In this document: positions 9,701 to 17,751 of the stretch, piece by piece
Position numbering within the stretch: position 1 is the first letter of the stretch
Layout: every line of letters starts with the position of its first letter
Assembly: GCF_016786325.1 (NCBI RefSeq)
Contig: NZ_JADWYU010000134.1
Coordinates: 1 to 46,109 of the forward strand
Direction of reading: 5' to 3'
Source: Frankia nepalensis
GTDB lineage: Bacteria; Actinomycetota; Actinomycetes; Frankiales; Frankiaceae
Length of the DNA: 46,109 nucleotides
Position numbers and translations under genes: made by a program
The notes under the pieces: generated by a model
The model's database searches: none
What the model was told of the DNA's origin: nothing
Seen by the model: the letters and a program-made list of their open reading frames with translations, nothing else

Positions 9701-11409
9701 GAACGGCGAGCGGGGACCCGGCCGGTGGTGCCACCGCCGACGGCGCGGACCAGGGCGACGACCGGGAGGCCGGGACGGCGCCGGCACCCAAGCTGATCCG
9801 GGTCGCGGCCGCGGGCAGCGGGATCGGCCGGGCGCTGGCCACCGGGCAGCCACAGCTCGTCGTCCTGCGCGATCCCGGCGTGGCCCAGGGCGGCTCCGCG
9901 AACCCGGCCGGGGCCGGCGTCGAGGCGCCCGACGCGGGGCGGCCGGCGCCGACGGTGCAGGCCCTGTCGGCCTCCTCCGCCGACGAGGCGCGCTGGGCTC
10001 GCCGCGCGGGCGCGCACACGCTCGCCGCGGCGCCCGTCCTGCGCGGCGGCCGCCCGGTAGGGGCCGTGATGCTGGCCACGCTCGCCGGGCGCCCGCCGCT
10101 GACCGAGCAGGATCTCGCCCTGGTGGCCGAGCTGGCGGCGCGCGCCGCGGCGGCGGTCGAACGGGCGGAGCTTGCCGCGGCCGCCGCTCCTGGCGCGCTC
10201 GCGGCTCGTCGGCGCGCCGCCGCGAGCGGCGCCTCGGCCCCGGCCGGGCTCGCCGTGGCCATGCGCCACCGGCCCGGCGAGGCAGGCGCGAGCTGGGACT
10301 GGTACGACGTGATCGACCTCGGCGCCGGCCGGGCCGCACTGGTGATCGGCAACATCGCCGGTGGCGACGCCCAGGCCGCCGCGGTGATGGACGCGCTGCG
10401 CGCCTCGGTGCGGGCCTGCGCGCGCCTGGACCTCCCGCCGCACGAGGTGATCACGCTGCTCGACGGCGTGCTGGCCGACCTCGCCGACCCCGCCCGCCCG
10501 GACGCCGGGGCGGGTGGGCCGGCCGCCGGCCCGGTTCCCGGCCAGGTCGCCACCTGCATCTACGCGATCGTCGAGGCCGACAACGCGCGGGTGACGCTGG
10601 CGAGCGCCGGGCACCCGCCGCCGCTGGTGGTCGCGCCCGACGGGCTGGTCTCCCGGCTCTACATGGAGGTCGGCCCGCCGCTCGGTTCCCGCCGCGACGA
10701 CGTGAAGGAATACGTCGTGCGCCTTGGCCCGGACTGGCTGCTGGCGCTGTTCACCGACGGGCTGGTCGCCGCCGGCGGCCGGGAGCTGGACGCCGGGGTG
10801 TCCCTGCTCGCCGGCGCGCTCGCCCGTCCCGGCGCGCCGTTGGGAGAGCTGGTGGACGACGCGTTCGTGGCGCTCGGCCCGGGCGCCGCGCCGACGGACA
10901 TCGCGCCGACGGGCACGGCCGCGGGCCACCGGCCGTCGGTTCCGGCCGGCGCCGACGAGGCCGGGCTGTCCGTCGACGCCGCGCTGCTGCTGGCCCGCCT
11001 GCCCCAGGCGCCGCCAGCCAGCGCGACAGTGGAGATCCAGGTCGACGGTGGGGCCGCGGACCTCGGGCCCGCCAGAGCCGCGGCGCGTGCCGCGCTGGTG
11101 GACTGGGCGCTGCCCGCCGACGCCCTGGAGACGGCCGTGCTGGTGCTCTCCGAGCTGGTCGGCAACGCCATCGCGCACGGCCGGCCACCGATCGACGCCC
11201 GGCTCCGCCGGCTTGCCGACCGGGTCGTGGTCGAGGTGGCCGACGGTGGCGGCCGGCTGCCGCGGCGTCGGCACGTCGGCGTCGACGAGGAGGCCGGGCG
11301 GGGCCTGGAGCTGGTGGCGACCCTCGCCGACCGCTGGGGGGTTCGCCCGACGCCCGATGGCAAGGTCGTCTGGGCCGAGATCGGTCCGGCGGCCCTGACG
11401 ACCGGCTGA
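6784..11409 (+). CDS. PAS-PAS-GAF-GAF-SpoIIE phosphatase-HATPase regulatory protein
   Basis: 1541 residues. Residues 1-460 are low complexity: Gly/Tyr-rich near 125-200 (repeated YGAG, GGYDGGY-like units), then Pro-rich. PAS domains lie at ~466-570 and ~600-706, GAF domains at ~726-886 and ~915-1130, a PP2C/SpoIIE domain at ~1133-1363, and an RsbW-like anti-sigma kinase at ~1417-1541 with N-box ELVGNAIAHG and the GRGLELV motif. Such proteins sense signals and set the phosphorylation of anti-anti-sigma factors. The phosphatase keeps Asp1172 (WDWYD), SAGHPPPL and TDGL, but the usual GDVxGHG is GNIAGGD, with Asn1190 at a metal-ligand position, so activity may be weak or lost. The start ATG follows AGGA; earlier in-frame starts give unlikely sequence. 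No partner sigma or STAS gene is in the window. Confidence 0.85.
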   Translation: MTPSSAAEPSGRPPAGQTGAYPTPYPDNGFGAAEDASPRVTASPWPQAGPSGGQEWNEGDWNGEQDWSTAAVWPRGAAAPPEQAHLAGLGQPWPAGTPYPGAHPADGAGGQRAGYEGAAGNGPPGDGTYGAGGYDNGAYESDPYREGAYGAGSYDRSPYGAGYNGGYAGHGGAAGGYDGGYEAGQYDGGQDAGGYGQGIDVRTSQQSSPTGFQTSRAGFQTSPTGGADRAGSPDPAGTQGFAAPGGTASPAGQNQPPAGPAGYGGPFTGQPRQAYGQSPYGPGARQVGPAGDPSARPHGADQPRPTPPPGLATSPPTPPPASQPPPASQPPPPPSYPPGEFPPSFAGQSGPPPSPRPSAPPPPPLAAPAQPASPPPPPPPPSAVAAAAASVAPPASTGTPASGALGAPGPSAQLSQSVAPGPAGQAAAGVSPLSASAGAASAGQALAGPATSGPVTAGALPTSAAVAETLFSQAPVALAFHDAAGRYVRVNEVLARLNGRPVADHIGRTAPELLGEIGQELATLLGRALRTGEPVGDLEMSVATGVAGPTQTWQASWYPVPGPGGAPLGAVFVAIDVSARRDAEQEAARERERTRLLAEAAVADVLHAGQDGAFDGDMPRWRALTGQRRAQSDRFGWLDAVHPADRESVRRAWQTAVGRGEGFEAEFRVLGADGAEHVMTARALAGSGGGEWVGALTDITELRAAQAAGESAAGLVRAATDRVEQIQRVTAALARAVTSDDVVTVLLDAGRVLGASGRGVALIDDAREQLVFRALAGYSADYTDRWSKISLGAVHPAAEVVRGRRPLFLTSREELTTRWPVPDLVAAVNATEDRAWALLPLATGDAPTGVLLFGFPSAREFSLDERGYLELLADQCALAFDRAELFEGALAQAAAGRLAEENTAAARADAARATLRLEVLGAVSAALAEASVGASPDRPLRALAEAAVGEIADICAVYLLADQEATDEGQPARTASGDPAGGATADGADQGDDREAGTAPAPKLIRVAAAGSGIGRALATGQPQLVVLRDPGVAQGGSANPAGAGVEAPDAGRPAPTVQALSASSADEARWARRAGAHTLAAAPVLRGGRPVGAVMLATLAGRPPLTEQDLALVAELAARAAAAVERAELAAAAAPGALAARRRAAASGASAPAGLAVAMRHRPGEAGASWDWYDVIDLGAGRAALVIGNIAGGDAQAAAVMDALRASVRACARLDLPPHEVITLLDGVLADLADPARPDAGAGGPAAGPVPGQVATCIYAIVEADNARVTLASAGHPPPLVVAPDGLVSRLYMEVGPPLGSRRDDVKEYVVRLGPDWLLALFTDGLVAAGGRELDAGVSLLAGALARPGAPLGELVDDAFVALGPGAAPTDIAPTGTAAGHRPSVPAGADEAGLSVDAALLLARLPQAPPASATVEIQVDGGAADLGPARAAARAALVDWALPADALETAVLVLSELVGNAIAHGRPPIDARLRRLADRVVVEVADGGGRLPRRRHVGVDEEAGRGLELVATLADRWGVRPTPDGKVVWAEIGPAALTTG

Positions 11410-11559
11410 CCCCGGCTGGCTGACCCTGGCGGGCCGACCCTGGCCGGGCCGCCCGCGCGCCGGGCGGGATCCCACCCGGCCGGAGGCGGGAACGCGAGGT
11501 GAGCGTCCGGGTGCTCGCGGGCGCGTCGACTTCGCTCCGGGGCACGGCGGCCTGACCGG

Positions 11560-11565
11560 TAACGT
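11560..11565 (+). promoter_or_regulatory. -10 box TAACGT for leaderless ABC ATPase gene
   Basis: TAACGT ends seven bases before the ATG at 11573. A GTG at 11564 is an alternative start but would overlap this box. Confidence 0.45.
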
Positions 11566-11572
11566 GAGCGCC

Positions 11573-12394
11573 ATGGCGGACACGATCGTGTGCCTCGACC
11601 GGGCGACCGTGCGGCGGGACGGGGCGGCGTTGCTGTCCGACGTCAGCTGGACGATCTCGGCCGGGCAGCGTTGGGTGGTGCTCGGGCCGAACGGCGCGGG
11701 CAAGACGACGCTGCTGCTGGTGGCGGCCGGCCGGCTGTTCCCGACCAGCGGGGCGGTGGACCTGTTCGGCTCCCGGCTGGGCACGGTCGACATGCGCGAG
11801 CTGCGGTACCGGGTGGGGCTGGTCAGCCCGGCGCTCACCGAGACGCCGCCGGCGGACGAACGGGTCCTGGACGCGGTGTTGACCGCCGCCTGGTCGGTGC
11901 TCGGCCGGGGACATGAGCACTACGACGACATCGACGTGGCGAGGGCGAGCGAGCTGCTGCGCCAGTTCGGCTGCGCCCCGCTGTCGTCCCGCCGCTTCGG
12001 AACGCTGTCCGAGGGCGAACGCAAGCGGGTCGCGATCGCGCGCGCCCTGATGACCGACCCCGAGCTGCTGCTGCTCGACGAGCCCGCGTCCGGGCTGGAC
12101 CTCGGTGCCCGGGAGGCGCTGCTGCGCCGGCTCACCCGCTTCGCGGCCGATCCGGCGGCGCCGGCGATGGTGCTGGTCAGCCACCACGTCGAGGAGATCC
12201 CGGCCGGGGTGACCCACGCCTTGCTGCTGCGCGCGGGCCGCGTCGTCGCCGCCGGGCCGGTCGAGGAGGCGCTGGCCGCGGGCCCGCTGTCCGACTGCTT
12301 CGGTATCCCGCTTGAGGTCACCGCGACGGCCGGCCGCTACACGGCTCGGCTCGCTCCCCGCCCGCCCCGTCCCCGGGCCGTCACGCCCGCCTGA
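11573..12394 (+). CDS. ABC transporter ATP-binding protein
   Basis: 273 residues, a single nucleotide-binding domain. Walker A GPNGAGKTT is near residue 40, the signature LSEGERKRVAIARAL near 145, Walker B LLLLDEPASGLDL near 165, and the switch His lies in VSHHVEE. No permease or binding protein is adjacent, so the transported substrate cannot be inferred. A stand-alone ATPase of this type may pair with a distant permease or act in a non-transport role. ATG at 11573 is preferred over GTG at 11564 because of the upstream TAACGT-N7 arrangement. It converges on the gene at 12587 across a gap holding an interspersed repeat. Confidence 0.88.
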   Translation: MADTIVCLDRATVRRDGAALLSDVSWTISAGQRWVVLGPNGAGKTTLLLVAAGRLFPTSGAVDLFGSRLGTVDMRELRYRVGLVSPALTETPPADERVLDAVLTAAWSVLGRGHEHYDDIDVARASELLRQFGCAPLSSRRFGTLSEGERKRVAIARALMTDPELLLLDEPASGLDLGAREALLRRLTRFAADPAAPAMVLVSHHVEEIPAGVTHALLLRAGRVVAAGPVEEALAAGPLSDCFGIPLEVTATAGRYTARLAPRPPRPRAVTPA

Positions 12395-12395
12395 G

Positions 12396-12475
12396 GCGGT
12401 CGGCTCAAGGTCGCTTGCGCGACCATCGCCGCTCCGCCGGTCGGGCGCTGAGCGCCCCGACCAGACTGGTACCGA
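12396..12475 (-). repeat. Two-hairpin interspersed repeat, copy A
   Basis: Hairpin GGTCGC-TTGC-GCGACC (12409-12424) is followed by GGTCGGGCGC-TGA-GCGCCCCGACC (12439-12462, one bulged C). On the minus strand the order and flanks (GGTACCAG..., ...CTTGAGCCGACCGCC) match copies at 29.0-29.3 kb. It sits between convergent genes and probably ends transcription in both directions. Confidence 0.75.
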
Positions 12476-12586
12476 GTAGGAGCTGGAGGTCCGGGGCCGG
12501 GCCGGTCCGGGGCCAGGATCGTGGCCGGGCCGCATGACGAACGGTGTAGGTGGCCGGGGCGGGGGCCGCCCCGGCCCGCCGGCTGG

Positions 12587-13069
12587 CTACGCGCCGCGGT
12601 CCAGGAGGGCCCACAGCGCGCCGGCACCGTGTACCTGAGCGCCCACCTCCGCGAGGCGCGCGCGCAGCCCTTGGTCCGACGTGAAGACCAGGACGGGCGG
12701 CGCCGCGTCCAGGGCGGCCGCGAGGACGGCGTCGTCGCCTGACCCGGGCGCGTGCGTGACGGTCAGCGCCGCGACGGCGGGCCGGCCGTCCGGCCCGCCG
12801 GGTCCGTCGTCCGGCGCCGCCGGCGGCGGCTGGCGGGGCGCCCGGACGGTGCCGGCCTCGACGCCCGCGCGGGCGGCCCCCTCAAGCACCAGCACCACCC
12901 GCTCCGGCGGCCCCTGCGGCCCTCTGAGGCCCGTGGGCCAGCCGCCGGCCAGCAGCCCCAGAATCCGCGCGTGCAGGCGCGCGGCGGCGCCTGGCCGGTC
13001 TCGCCACCACCCGTCTGGACGGGCGCCCACCACGTTCGCCGCGTCCACGACCCAGGTGCGCGCGGCCAT
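12587..13069 (-). CDS. PIN/NYN-like domain protein (often annotated NTP pyrophosphohydrolase-like)
   Basis: 160 residues. The N-terminal VVDAANVVG and the WWRDRPGA segment, a mid-protein GSGDDAVL acidic pair and C-terminal LVFTSDQGLRARL match the pattern of small actinobacterial proteins with a PIN/NYN-type nuclease fold. The conserved Asp residues at ~9, the DD pair and the SD could bind metal. This is a fold guess from motifs; function is not established. Its ATG overlaps the stop of a possible tiny upstream ORF by the ATGA arrangement, suggesting coupled translation. Confidence 0.7.
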   Translation of the reverse strand: MAARTWVVDAANVVGARPDGWWRDRPGAAARLHARILGLLAGGWPTGLRGPQGPPERVVLVLEGAARAGVEAGTVRAPRQPPPAAPDDGPGGPDGRPAVAALTVTHAPGSGDDAVLAAALDAAPPVLVFTSDQGLRARLAEVGAQVHGAGALWALLDRGA

Positions 13070-13140
13070 CAGCGGGCCGCCGGCGGATGGTGGGTGACCA
13101 GTTCCTCGAGTGGAATCGGACCACGCGACCGGTAGGTCAT
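13069..13140 (-). CDS. Possible 23-residue peptide overlapping the next start
   Basis: Reads MTYRSRGPIPLEELVTHHPP followed by AAR and ends in a TGA that shares bases with the ATG of the downstream gene. The frame is open further upstream, to 13317, with poor-looking sequence. The overlap and the ordinary-looking peptide are the only support. No clear ribosome-binding site is visible. Confidence 0.25.
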   Translation of the reverse strand: MTYRSRGPIPLEELVTHHPPAAR

Positions 13141-14142
13141 CCGGCGGCTGTCGGTAGTCCTGGACACGCGCTTGAAAGCGTGGCCCGTGCGTCGTTCCGC
13201 CGCGGGGCCGGCCGGGATTCCCATTCGTGTCACGGGGTTCCCACCACCCGAGAGCCGGTCAAAGCCGGGTCGATACCGCTGGGGACACCCGTGGGATGCG
13301 GACCGTAACCGACCCAAAGCCGTTGGCGCGCCGTGGTTTGCCAGGCAATCCGGCCGGGCGGTCGATGACCGCGCCCCTCGGGTGGCTCTCCAGTGGTGGC
13401 GCCCATGCGCCGCTGTGGCCCATCTGTCCCCAACGGAGGGAACTTCCGGGTCTGAGATTGAGGGGGCACGACCGCCCTTCTACCATGCCCGCGGCGGCTG
13501 ACTCTTTGGTTCCCCGAGGCATCCCGCTGGCGCATCCCCCTGGCGTCCTGGCGCTCGTGTGGTCGGGGCATCGGCGGCGGCATCCAGCCCGAACGAGCAC
13601 GCGTGACATCGGGGCCGCAACGCGCCACCCACCTTGATGGACATCACACCGGCCGCCGAACCGGCAAAGGTCGGCAAGTGCCGTAGGCTGGATTTGATCA
13701 TGCTTTTCCGCGTCACTCCGTGGGCTCCCGTGGCTCCGTGCCGCTCCCTTGCGTCGGCGAACCTCGCCTTGAGTGTCGGGTGCGATCCCTCCTTCGGACG
13801 AGCGAACGCATCCCGCGCCGATCCCGCCGTCCCCAAGGCAGATCGGCGGGACCCCGCGGACATTCGGGCGTTCGGCGCCTTGTCTCCCAGCCGTCCTTGT
13901 CTCCCAGCGGACATTGCGGCTCTTGGAAGCTGATCGGAGGTCGGGTTGAGAGAGGGGCGGGCTCCTCAGCCGCGAACGCATCCCCTACCGATCCGCAAGC
14001 AGAGCGGTGGCGTCCCGTGGACATTCGGGGTCCGGGAGCCGCCCTCGGCCAGCATTACGGCTCTTGGGAAGCTCACCACCGGTCCGCAACAGGTCAGCCA
14101 GCTCGACTCGCCAGCGCCACCAGCTTCAACCAGTCGTGACCC
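13141..14142. other. Gene-free kilobase upstream of lsr2
   Basis: Open frames of ~80-240 codons occur on both strands, but none looks like protein and none has a family signature. The stretch holds an imperfect direct repeat (13802-13931 and 13972-14073). A TAGGCT box (13684-13689) lies ten bases before an ATG at 13700 whose short frame I do not recognise. It could be decayed sequence, a long 5' region or a non-coding RNA locus. Confidence 0.5.
13802..14073 (+). repeat. Imperfect direct repeat, two copies
   Basis: Copies at 13802-13931 and 13972-14073 share GCGAACGCATCCC at the left, GGACATTCGGG in the middle and CGGCTCTTGG(G)AAGCT at the right, with indels between these blocks. The first copy also contains CTTGTCTCCCAGC twice. 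Confidence 0.65.
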
Positions 14143-14169
14143 TTGCCGGTGTTCTCGTGGTAATACTAG
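14143..14169 (+). promoter_or_regulatory. Putative lsr2 promoter
   Basis: TTGCCG (14143-14148) is followed by the only AT-rich block nearby, TAATACTAG (14161-14169), about 45 bases before the lsr2 ATG. The spacing of 12-15 bases depends on which hexamer is taken as -10, and it is shorter than ideal. Confidence 0.4.
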
Positions 14170-14212
14170 ACGCGTGAGTTCTGGGATCCGCTGACCTGAA
14201 GGAGAGTGTGGC

Positions 14213-14557
14213 ATGGCCCAGAAGACCATCGTCTCGTTGATTGACGATCTCAGTGGCGAAGAGGCCGACGAGACCGTCCGCTTCGGTCTGGACGGCGCGC
14301 AGTACGAGATCGACCTCTCGGAGAAGAACGCGACCAAGCTTCGTGAGTCCCTGGCTCCGTTCGTGGGCGCCGCGCGGCGTTCCGGCGGTCGTGCGTCCGG
14401 TGGCCGTCGCGTCGCTGCTCGCGCGACTTCTCGTCGTGGCGGCGGAACGGACCGCACCGCTGACATTCGGGAGTGGGCCCGCAGCAACGGCTACACCGTG
14501 AGTGACCGCGGCCGTATCGCCTCCAACATCGTCGAGGCGTACGAGAAGGCCCACTAG
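14213..14557 (+). CDS. lsr2: Lsr2-family nucleoid-associated protein
   Basis: 114 residues, the normal size. The N-terminal dimerisation region is MAQKTIVSLIDDLSGEEAD with the DETVRFGLDG segment. A basic linker follows, then the DNA-binding domain IREWARSNGYTVSDRGRI, whose RGR is the minor-groove AT-hook-like motif. Lsr2 bridges DNA and silences AT-rich, often foreign genes, like H-NS. The start is supported by GAAGGAGAG seven to eight bases upstream. It is monocistronic as far as can be seen. The window itself has no clear AT-rich island for it to silence. Confidence 0.96.
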   Translation: MAQKTIVSLIDDLSGEEADETVRFGLDGAQYEIDLSEKNATKLRESLAPFVGAARRSGGRASGGRRVAARATSRRGGGTDRTADIREWARSNGYTVSDRGRIASNIVEAYEKAH

Positions 14558-14560
14558 TCC

Positions 14561-14579
14561 AGCTTGGGGTAACCCAGCT
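14561..14579 (+). terminator. Weak hairpin after lsr2
   Basis: AGCTTGGG-GTAA-CCCAGCT, a 7-bp stem with one bulged T, four bases after the lsr2 stop. Confidence 0.4.
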
Positions 14580-15149
14580 CGACTACTTCGCCTAAGGGCG
14601 TGGGCTGGATGTCCGCTCCGGGGCCTTCGCCGATTCGCCGCGGGGGTCCCCAAGGATCTGTGTCAGCGGTCGTTGGGGAGGCAGAATCGTTGAGGGCGGC
14701 AGGCCCCGGATCCCTGATGTCGCGCTCCGCGTGACCGAGACGGGTAGGCCTGTTTGCCGCTCGGGGTGAACCTCGGTGGCCGCAATGTCGGCCGGGGATG
14801 TGTGTTCGTGCGGACGTGATGGGTCGTCGGCTTCGGTAGAGTCGTGACGCTTCGCGCGGCCATGGTCACCCAGCCGGGTTCGCCCGGTGATGAAGTGGTG
14901 GTGGCGGGCCGGCTGGCTGTTGTTTTCGCTATGCCAGCCGGTGCGCCGTGGGTGGCGTTCTTCCCGGGTTTGGGTAGTGACCGACCGCCGAGAGGTCGGA
15001 CGTCTGAGGTGGCGGGCCGGCTGGCCGAACGTGTGCCAGCCGGCGTTGCTGTTTGTGGCCTTCTCCGCGAGCCCCGTGCCCGCGTATTTGCCGGCTTCGT
15101 CCGGTCCGATGACCGTCTGGAACCGGCGGCGGCCCGACGCGCGGCGGCT
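14580..15149. repeat. Gene-free stretch with repeated GCTGGC hairpins
   Basis: No supportable gene. Two hairpins share the stem CCGGCTGGC / GCCAGCCGG, at 14909-14941 (15-base loop) and 15017-15043 (9-base loop). Both are preceded by the direct repeat GTGGCGGG, 108 bases apart. The terminator at 15150 carries a related GGCTGG stem. Confidence 0.6.
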
Positions 15150-15175
15150 GGCTGGTCCCCTCAAGGGGACCAGCC
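15150..15175 (-). terminator. Terminator downstream of pepP
   Basis: Perfect 11-bp stem GGCTGGTCCCC / GGGGACCAGCC with a TCAA loop, about 20 bases past the pepP stop. Confidence 0.8.
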
Positions 15176-15195
15176 GGCGCCGTCGTCTTGGCCGC

Positions 15196-16971
15196 TCAGA
15201 TGGGCCGCTGCTGGCGCATCCAGCTCTCGAGGTCGCTGACGCCGCGGGGGAGCGCGGAGGACAGGTTACGGAAGCCGTCGGCGGTGACGAGGATGTCGTC
15301 CTCGATACGGACCCCGATGCCCCGCAGCTCCGGCGGGACCGTCAGATCGTCGGGCTGGAAGTAGAGACCGGGCTCGACGGTGAGAACCATGCCCGCGGCC
15401 AGCGCCGCGTCTCGGTAGGCCTCGTCTCTCGCCTGCGCGCAGTCGTGCACGTCGAGACCAAGCATGTGGGACGTGGAGTGCAGCGTGTAGCGCCGATGAA
15501 CGCCCGCGCCTGGCGCCTTCGGGTCCTCAGAGAGCGACTCCTCGACGCTCGCCGGGAGCAGCCCCCAGTCATGGAGCGCGGTGGCGATGACCCGCATGGC
15601 CGCTCGGTGCGGGTCCAGGAAGGTCGCGCCCGGCCTGACGGCGTCAATCCCGGCCTGTTGCGCGGCGAGAACCACCTCGTACACCTTGCGCTGCACGTCG
15701 CTGAACTCACCGTTGATCGGCAGTGTGCGGGTCACGTCCGCGGTGTAGAGCGAGCGGCTTTCTACCCCCATGTCCAGCAGCGCGAGGTCGCCTTCGCGCA
15801 CCGGGCCGTCGTCCTGTACCCAGTGCAGCGTGGTCGCGTGGGGCCCGCAGGCCACGATCGAGCCATAGCCGACGTCATTGCCGTCGACGCGGGCGCGCCG
15901 CCAGAAGGTTCCCTCCAGCCAGCGTTCGCCGTTTGGCAGGGCGGAGGCTGCCGGCAGCTCGGTGGCACATTCGGTGAAGCCTCGCACGGTCGCCGCGACC
16001 GCTTCCTCGAGCCGGGCGATCTCGAAGTCGTCCTTCACCAGCCGTAGCTCGGACAACGACTGGGCGAGCTCGACGTCCCGGCCGGGGCCGGCGTTCCGGG
16101 CGGCCTGACCGCGCGGATAGCCGAGCACCGCGTCGTCCACGAGCGAGTCCACGCCCCGCAGCACCCGGGTCTTTCCGGGCGCCAGCCGGGCGAGCGCGTG
16201 CGGAAGCTCGGTGAGGGGGCGGCATTCGATCTCGAGGGCGGCGGAGGTCTCCCGAACTCCTGGCCGCGGGCCGACCCAGAGCTCTCCGTACCGACGGTCG
16301 GTGTAGAAGGCCGACGTGGACCGGTCGGAACGGTCGGCCAGGTACAGCACCGCGTCGTGTTCACCCGCCGGATTGGGCAGCAGGAGCAGCACCGCGTCCG
16401 GTTCGTGGCAGCCGGTGAGCCAGAAGAAGTCGCTGCCCGGCCGGAACGGGTAGTCGGTGTCGTTTGCCCGGACACGTAGACCACCGGTGGGTATCACCAG
16501 CGCGTCGGTCGGGAATCGGGTGCCAAGGAGGGCGCGTCGTTTGGCGCCGTAGGGCGCGACGTCGTCGCGGACGGCCATGACGTCGGCTGGCGGTGCCCAG
16601 CCGGTAGCCATAAAACGGCGGAACGCGGCGTGAGGTTCCTGATCGTGGCTCGCCTGCCCCTGGCTACGTCCGCCGGTGCTCTCCGGCTCCTTCGCGTCGA
16701 TGATGACGGCTCCCGCCTCATCCGGTGTCATTTCGGTAGTCGCGGGCGTTTCGGCGGTGGTGACCGGTTCGTCGCCCGGCGCGCTGACTGATCCGAGATC
16801 GGCTTCCAGACCCCCCCGATCGCTGACCCCCGGGATCGACTTCGCCGATCCGGCCGGAACCCCGCCGCCGATCGAGTGGGAACCCTGGATCCGCGAGGAA
16901 GCCGGGGCCTCGTCGGTGAACGGGTCGGTCACGCGCGGCGAAGGTGAGCTTTCGGCGGGCTGAGCACTCAT
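15196..16971 (-). CDS. pepP: Xaa-Pro aminopeptidase (aminopeptidase P, M24B)
   Basis: 591 residues from the chosen ATG. Cytosolic metallopeptidase releasing N-terminal residues preceding proline. The pita-bread domain shows all metal ligands: LDMGVESRSLYTADVTR (two Asp), HSTSHMLGLDVHD (His), VEPGLYF (Glu) and GVRIEDDILV (Glu). The first ~130 residues are acidic and Ser/Thr/Pro-rich, longer than typical, before the aminopeptidase P N-terminal domain starts at RFMATGWAPP. The frame is open 95 codons further upstream; MSAQPAESSP is preferred because TACCGT ends seven bases before its ATG, a leaderless layout. It is divergent from the LCP gene. Confidence 0.9.
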   Translation of the reverse strand: MSAQPAESSPSPRVTDPFTDEAPASSRIQGSHSIGGGVPAGSAKSIPGVSDRGGLEADLGSVSAPGDEPVTTAETPATTEMTPDEAGAVIIDAKEPESTGGRSQGQASHDQEPHAAFRRFMATGWAPPADVMAVRDDVAPYGAKRRALLGTRFPTDALVIPTGGLRVRANDTDYPFRPGSDFFWLTGCHEPDAVLLLLPNPAGEHDAVLYLADRSDRSTSAFYTDRRYGELWVGPRPGVRETSAALEIECRPLTELPHALARLAPGKTRVLRGVDSLVDDAVLGYPRGQAARNAGPGRDVELAQSLSELRLVKDDFEIARLEEAVAATVRGFTECATELPAASALPNGERWLEGTFWRRARVDGNDVGYGSIVACGPHATTLHWVQDDGPVREGDLALLDMGVESRSLYTADVTRTLPINGEFSDVQRKVYEVVLAAQQAGIDAVRPGATFLDPHRAAMRVIATALHDWGLLPASVEESLSEDPKAPGAGVHRRYTLHSTSHMLGLDVHDCAQARDEAYRDAALAAGMVLTVEPGLYFQPDDLTVPPELRGIGVRIEDDILVTADGFRNLSSALPRGVSDLESWMRQQRPI

Positions 16972-16978
16972 GCCGTTA

Positions 16979-16984
16979 ACGGTA
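16979..16984 (-). promoter_or_regulatory. -10 box TACCGT for leaderless pepP
   Basis: On the minus strand TACCGT is followed by seven bases (TAACGGC) and then the ATG, with no ribosome-binding site. Confidence 0.5.
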
Positions 16985-17751
16985 GGCCGCGCGCGCCCCG
17001 GCCGCGTCGAGAACTTCGGTCGGTAGTCAGGCGTCGCGGATGGCCCCTCGCCGGATGCGACAATCGGTCGCCGCGGCGCGCGATCCGGAGAGCCGCCGGG
17101 CGTGTCAGGCCGGCCGCCATCCGTAAACCTGGCCGGCTTTTCCGCGTATGCGTCGCGTCGGGCAAACCGGCGGAGGGTGCGTGGCCGCCGTTCGTCAAGC
17201 ACGCTCGTCGGGATGTGCCGAACGGCATACTCGGACATCCCGGGGAGTCGATTCACCGCGTGTTGTCGCTTGGTAGCGACCCGGCTGCCGATATTGGCGT
17301 CTTTGCCACCGGCAGGTCGCGACTGGCCGTCACCGCCGCGCCCAATCCGGCAATCGGTACCACACCGCCACGAAGCGGTGACGCGGCTGGGCTAGTGTCA
17401 TTGGCCCCCGGGCCCGGTACATCCAGGCGAAAGCGAGCGGGCATGGTTGCCTCGGTCGACCGGCCACGGACGACCGAGGCGGCCCGGCTGCCTGCCGGCG
17501 CCGGCATTGCGCGAGGAACGTCATGACGCGGCCGAGTCGGCAGACAGACGCCTCAGTGTGGCCCGGTCCATCCCGAATCGTGGTAGGCAGGAGGCGGACC
17601 GGACCAGTCGTCGGCCGGGCCGGGCCACGCGCGGCGGGCGCTGGCGAGGCGGGCCGGTTGGTCGCGGGTCCTCTCGGATTCGCCCTGGCCCCGGCGGCGC
17701 TGAACTCACACGATCGGGACACTGGGCGGATCGGCCGGGGAGGCATTCACG
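16985..17751. other. Divergent intergenic region between pepP and the LCP gene
   Basis: About 770 bases with overlapping open frames on both strands and no recognisable protein. It contains a small hairpin GTCGCT-TGGT-AGCGAC (17265-17280). The region should carry the LCP promoter. GGGGAGG at 17738 is the LCP ribosome-binding site. Confidence 0.5.

Noticed and set aside
8104-11838. 1244-codon frame antisense to the PAS/GAF/SpoIIE gene
   Set aside because: High GC makes antisense frames open; its composition is Arg/Gly/His-rich without any domain, while the plus strand encodes six recognisable domains.
12337-12627. Short frames at 12.4 kb and 29.0-29.3 kb encoding similar peptides (GALSA..., RRWSRKRP)
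   Set aside because: The similarity is explained by the shared DNA repeat; stems, not codons, are conserved.
13259-13981. 240-codon minus-strand frame in the gap before lsr2
   Set aside because: No ribosome-binding site, no family resemblance, and it runs through the degenerate direct repeat.
14592-15164. 190-codon minus-strand frame between lsr2 and pepP
   Set aside because: It runs through hairpins including the pepP terminator and looks non-protein-like in composition.
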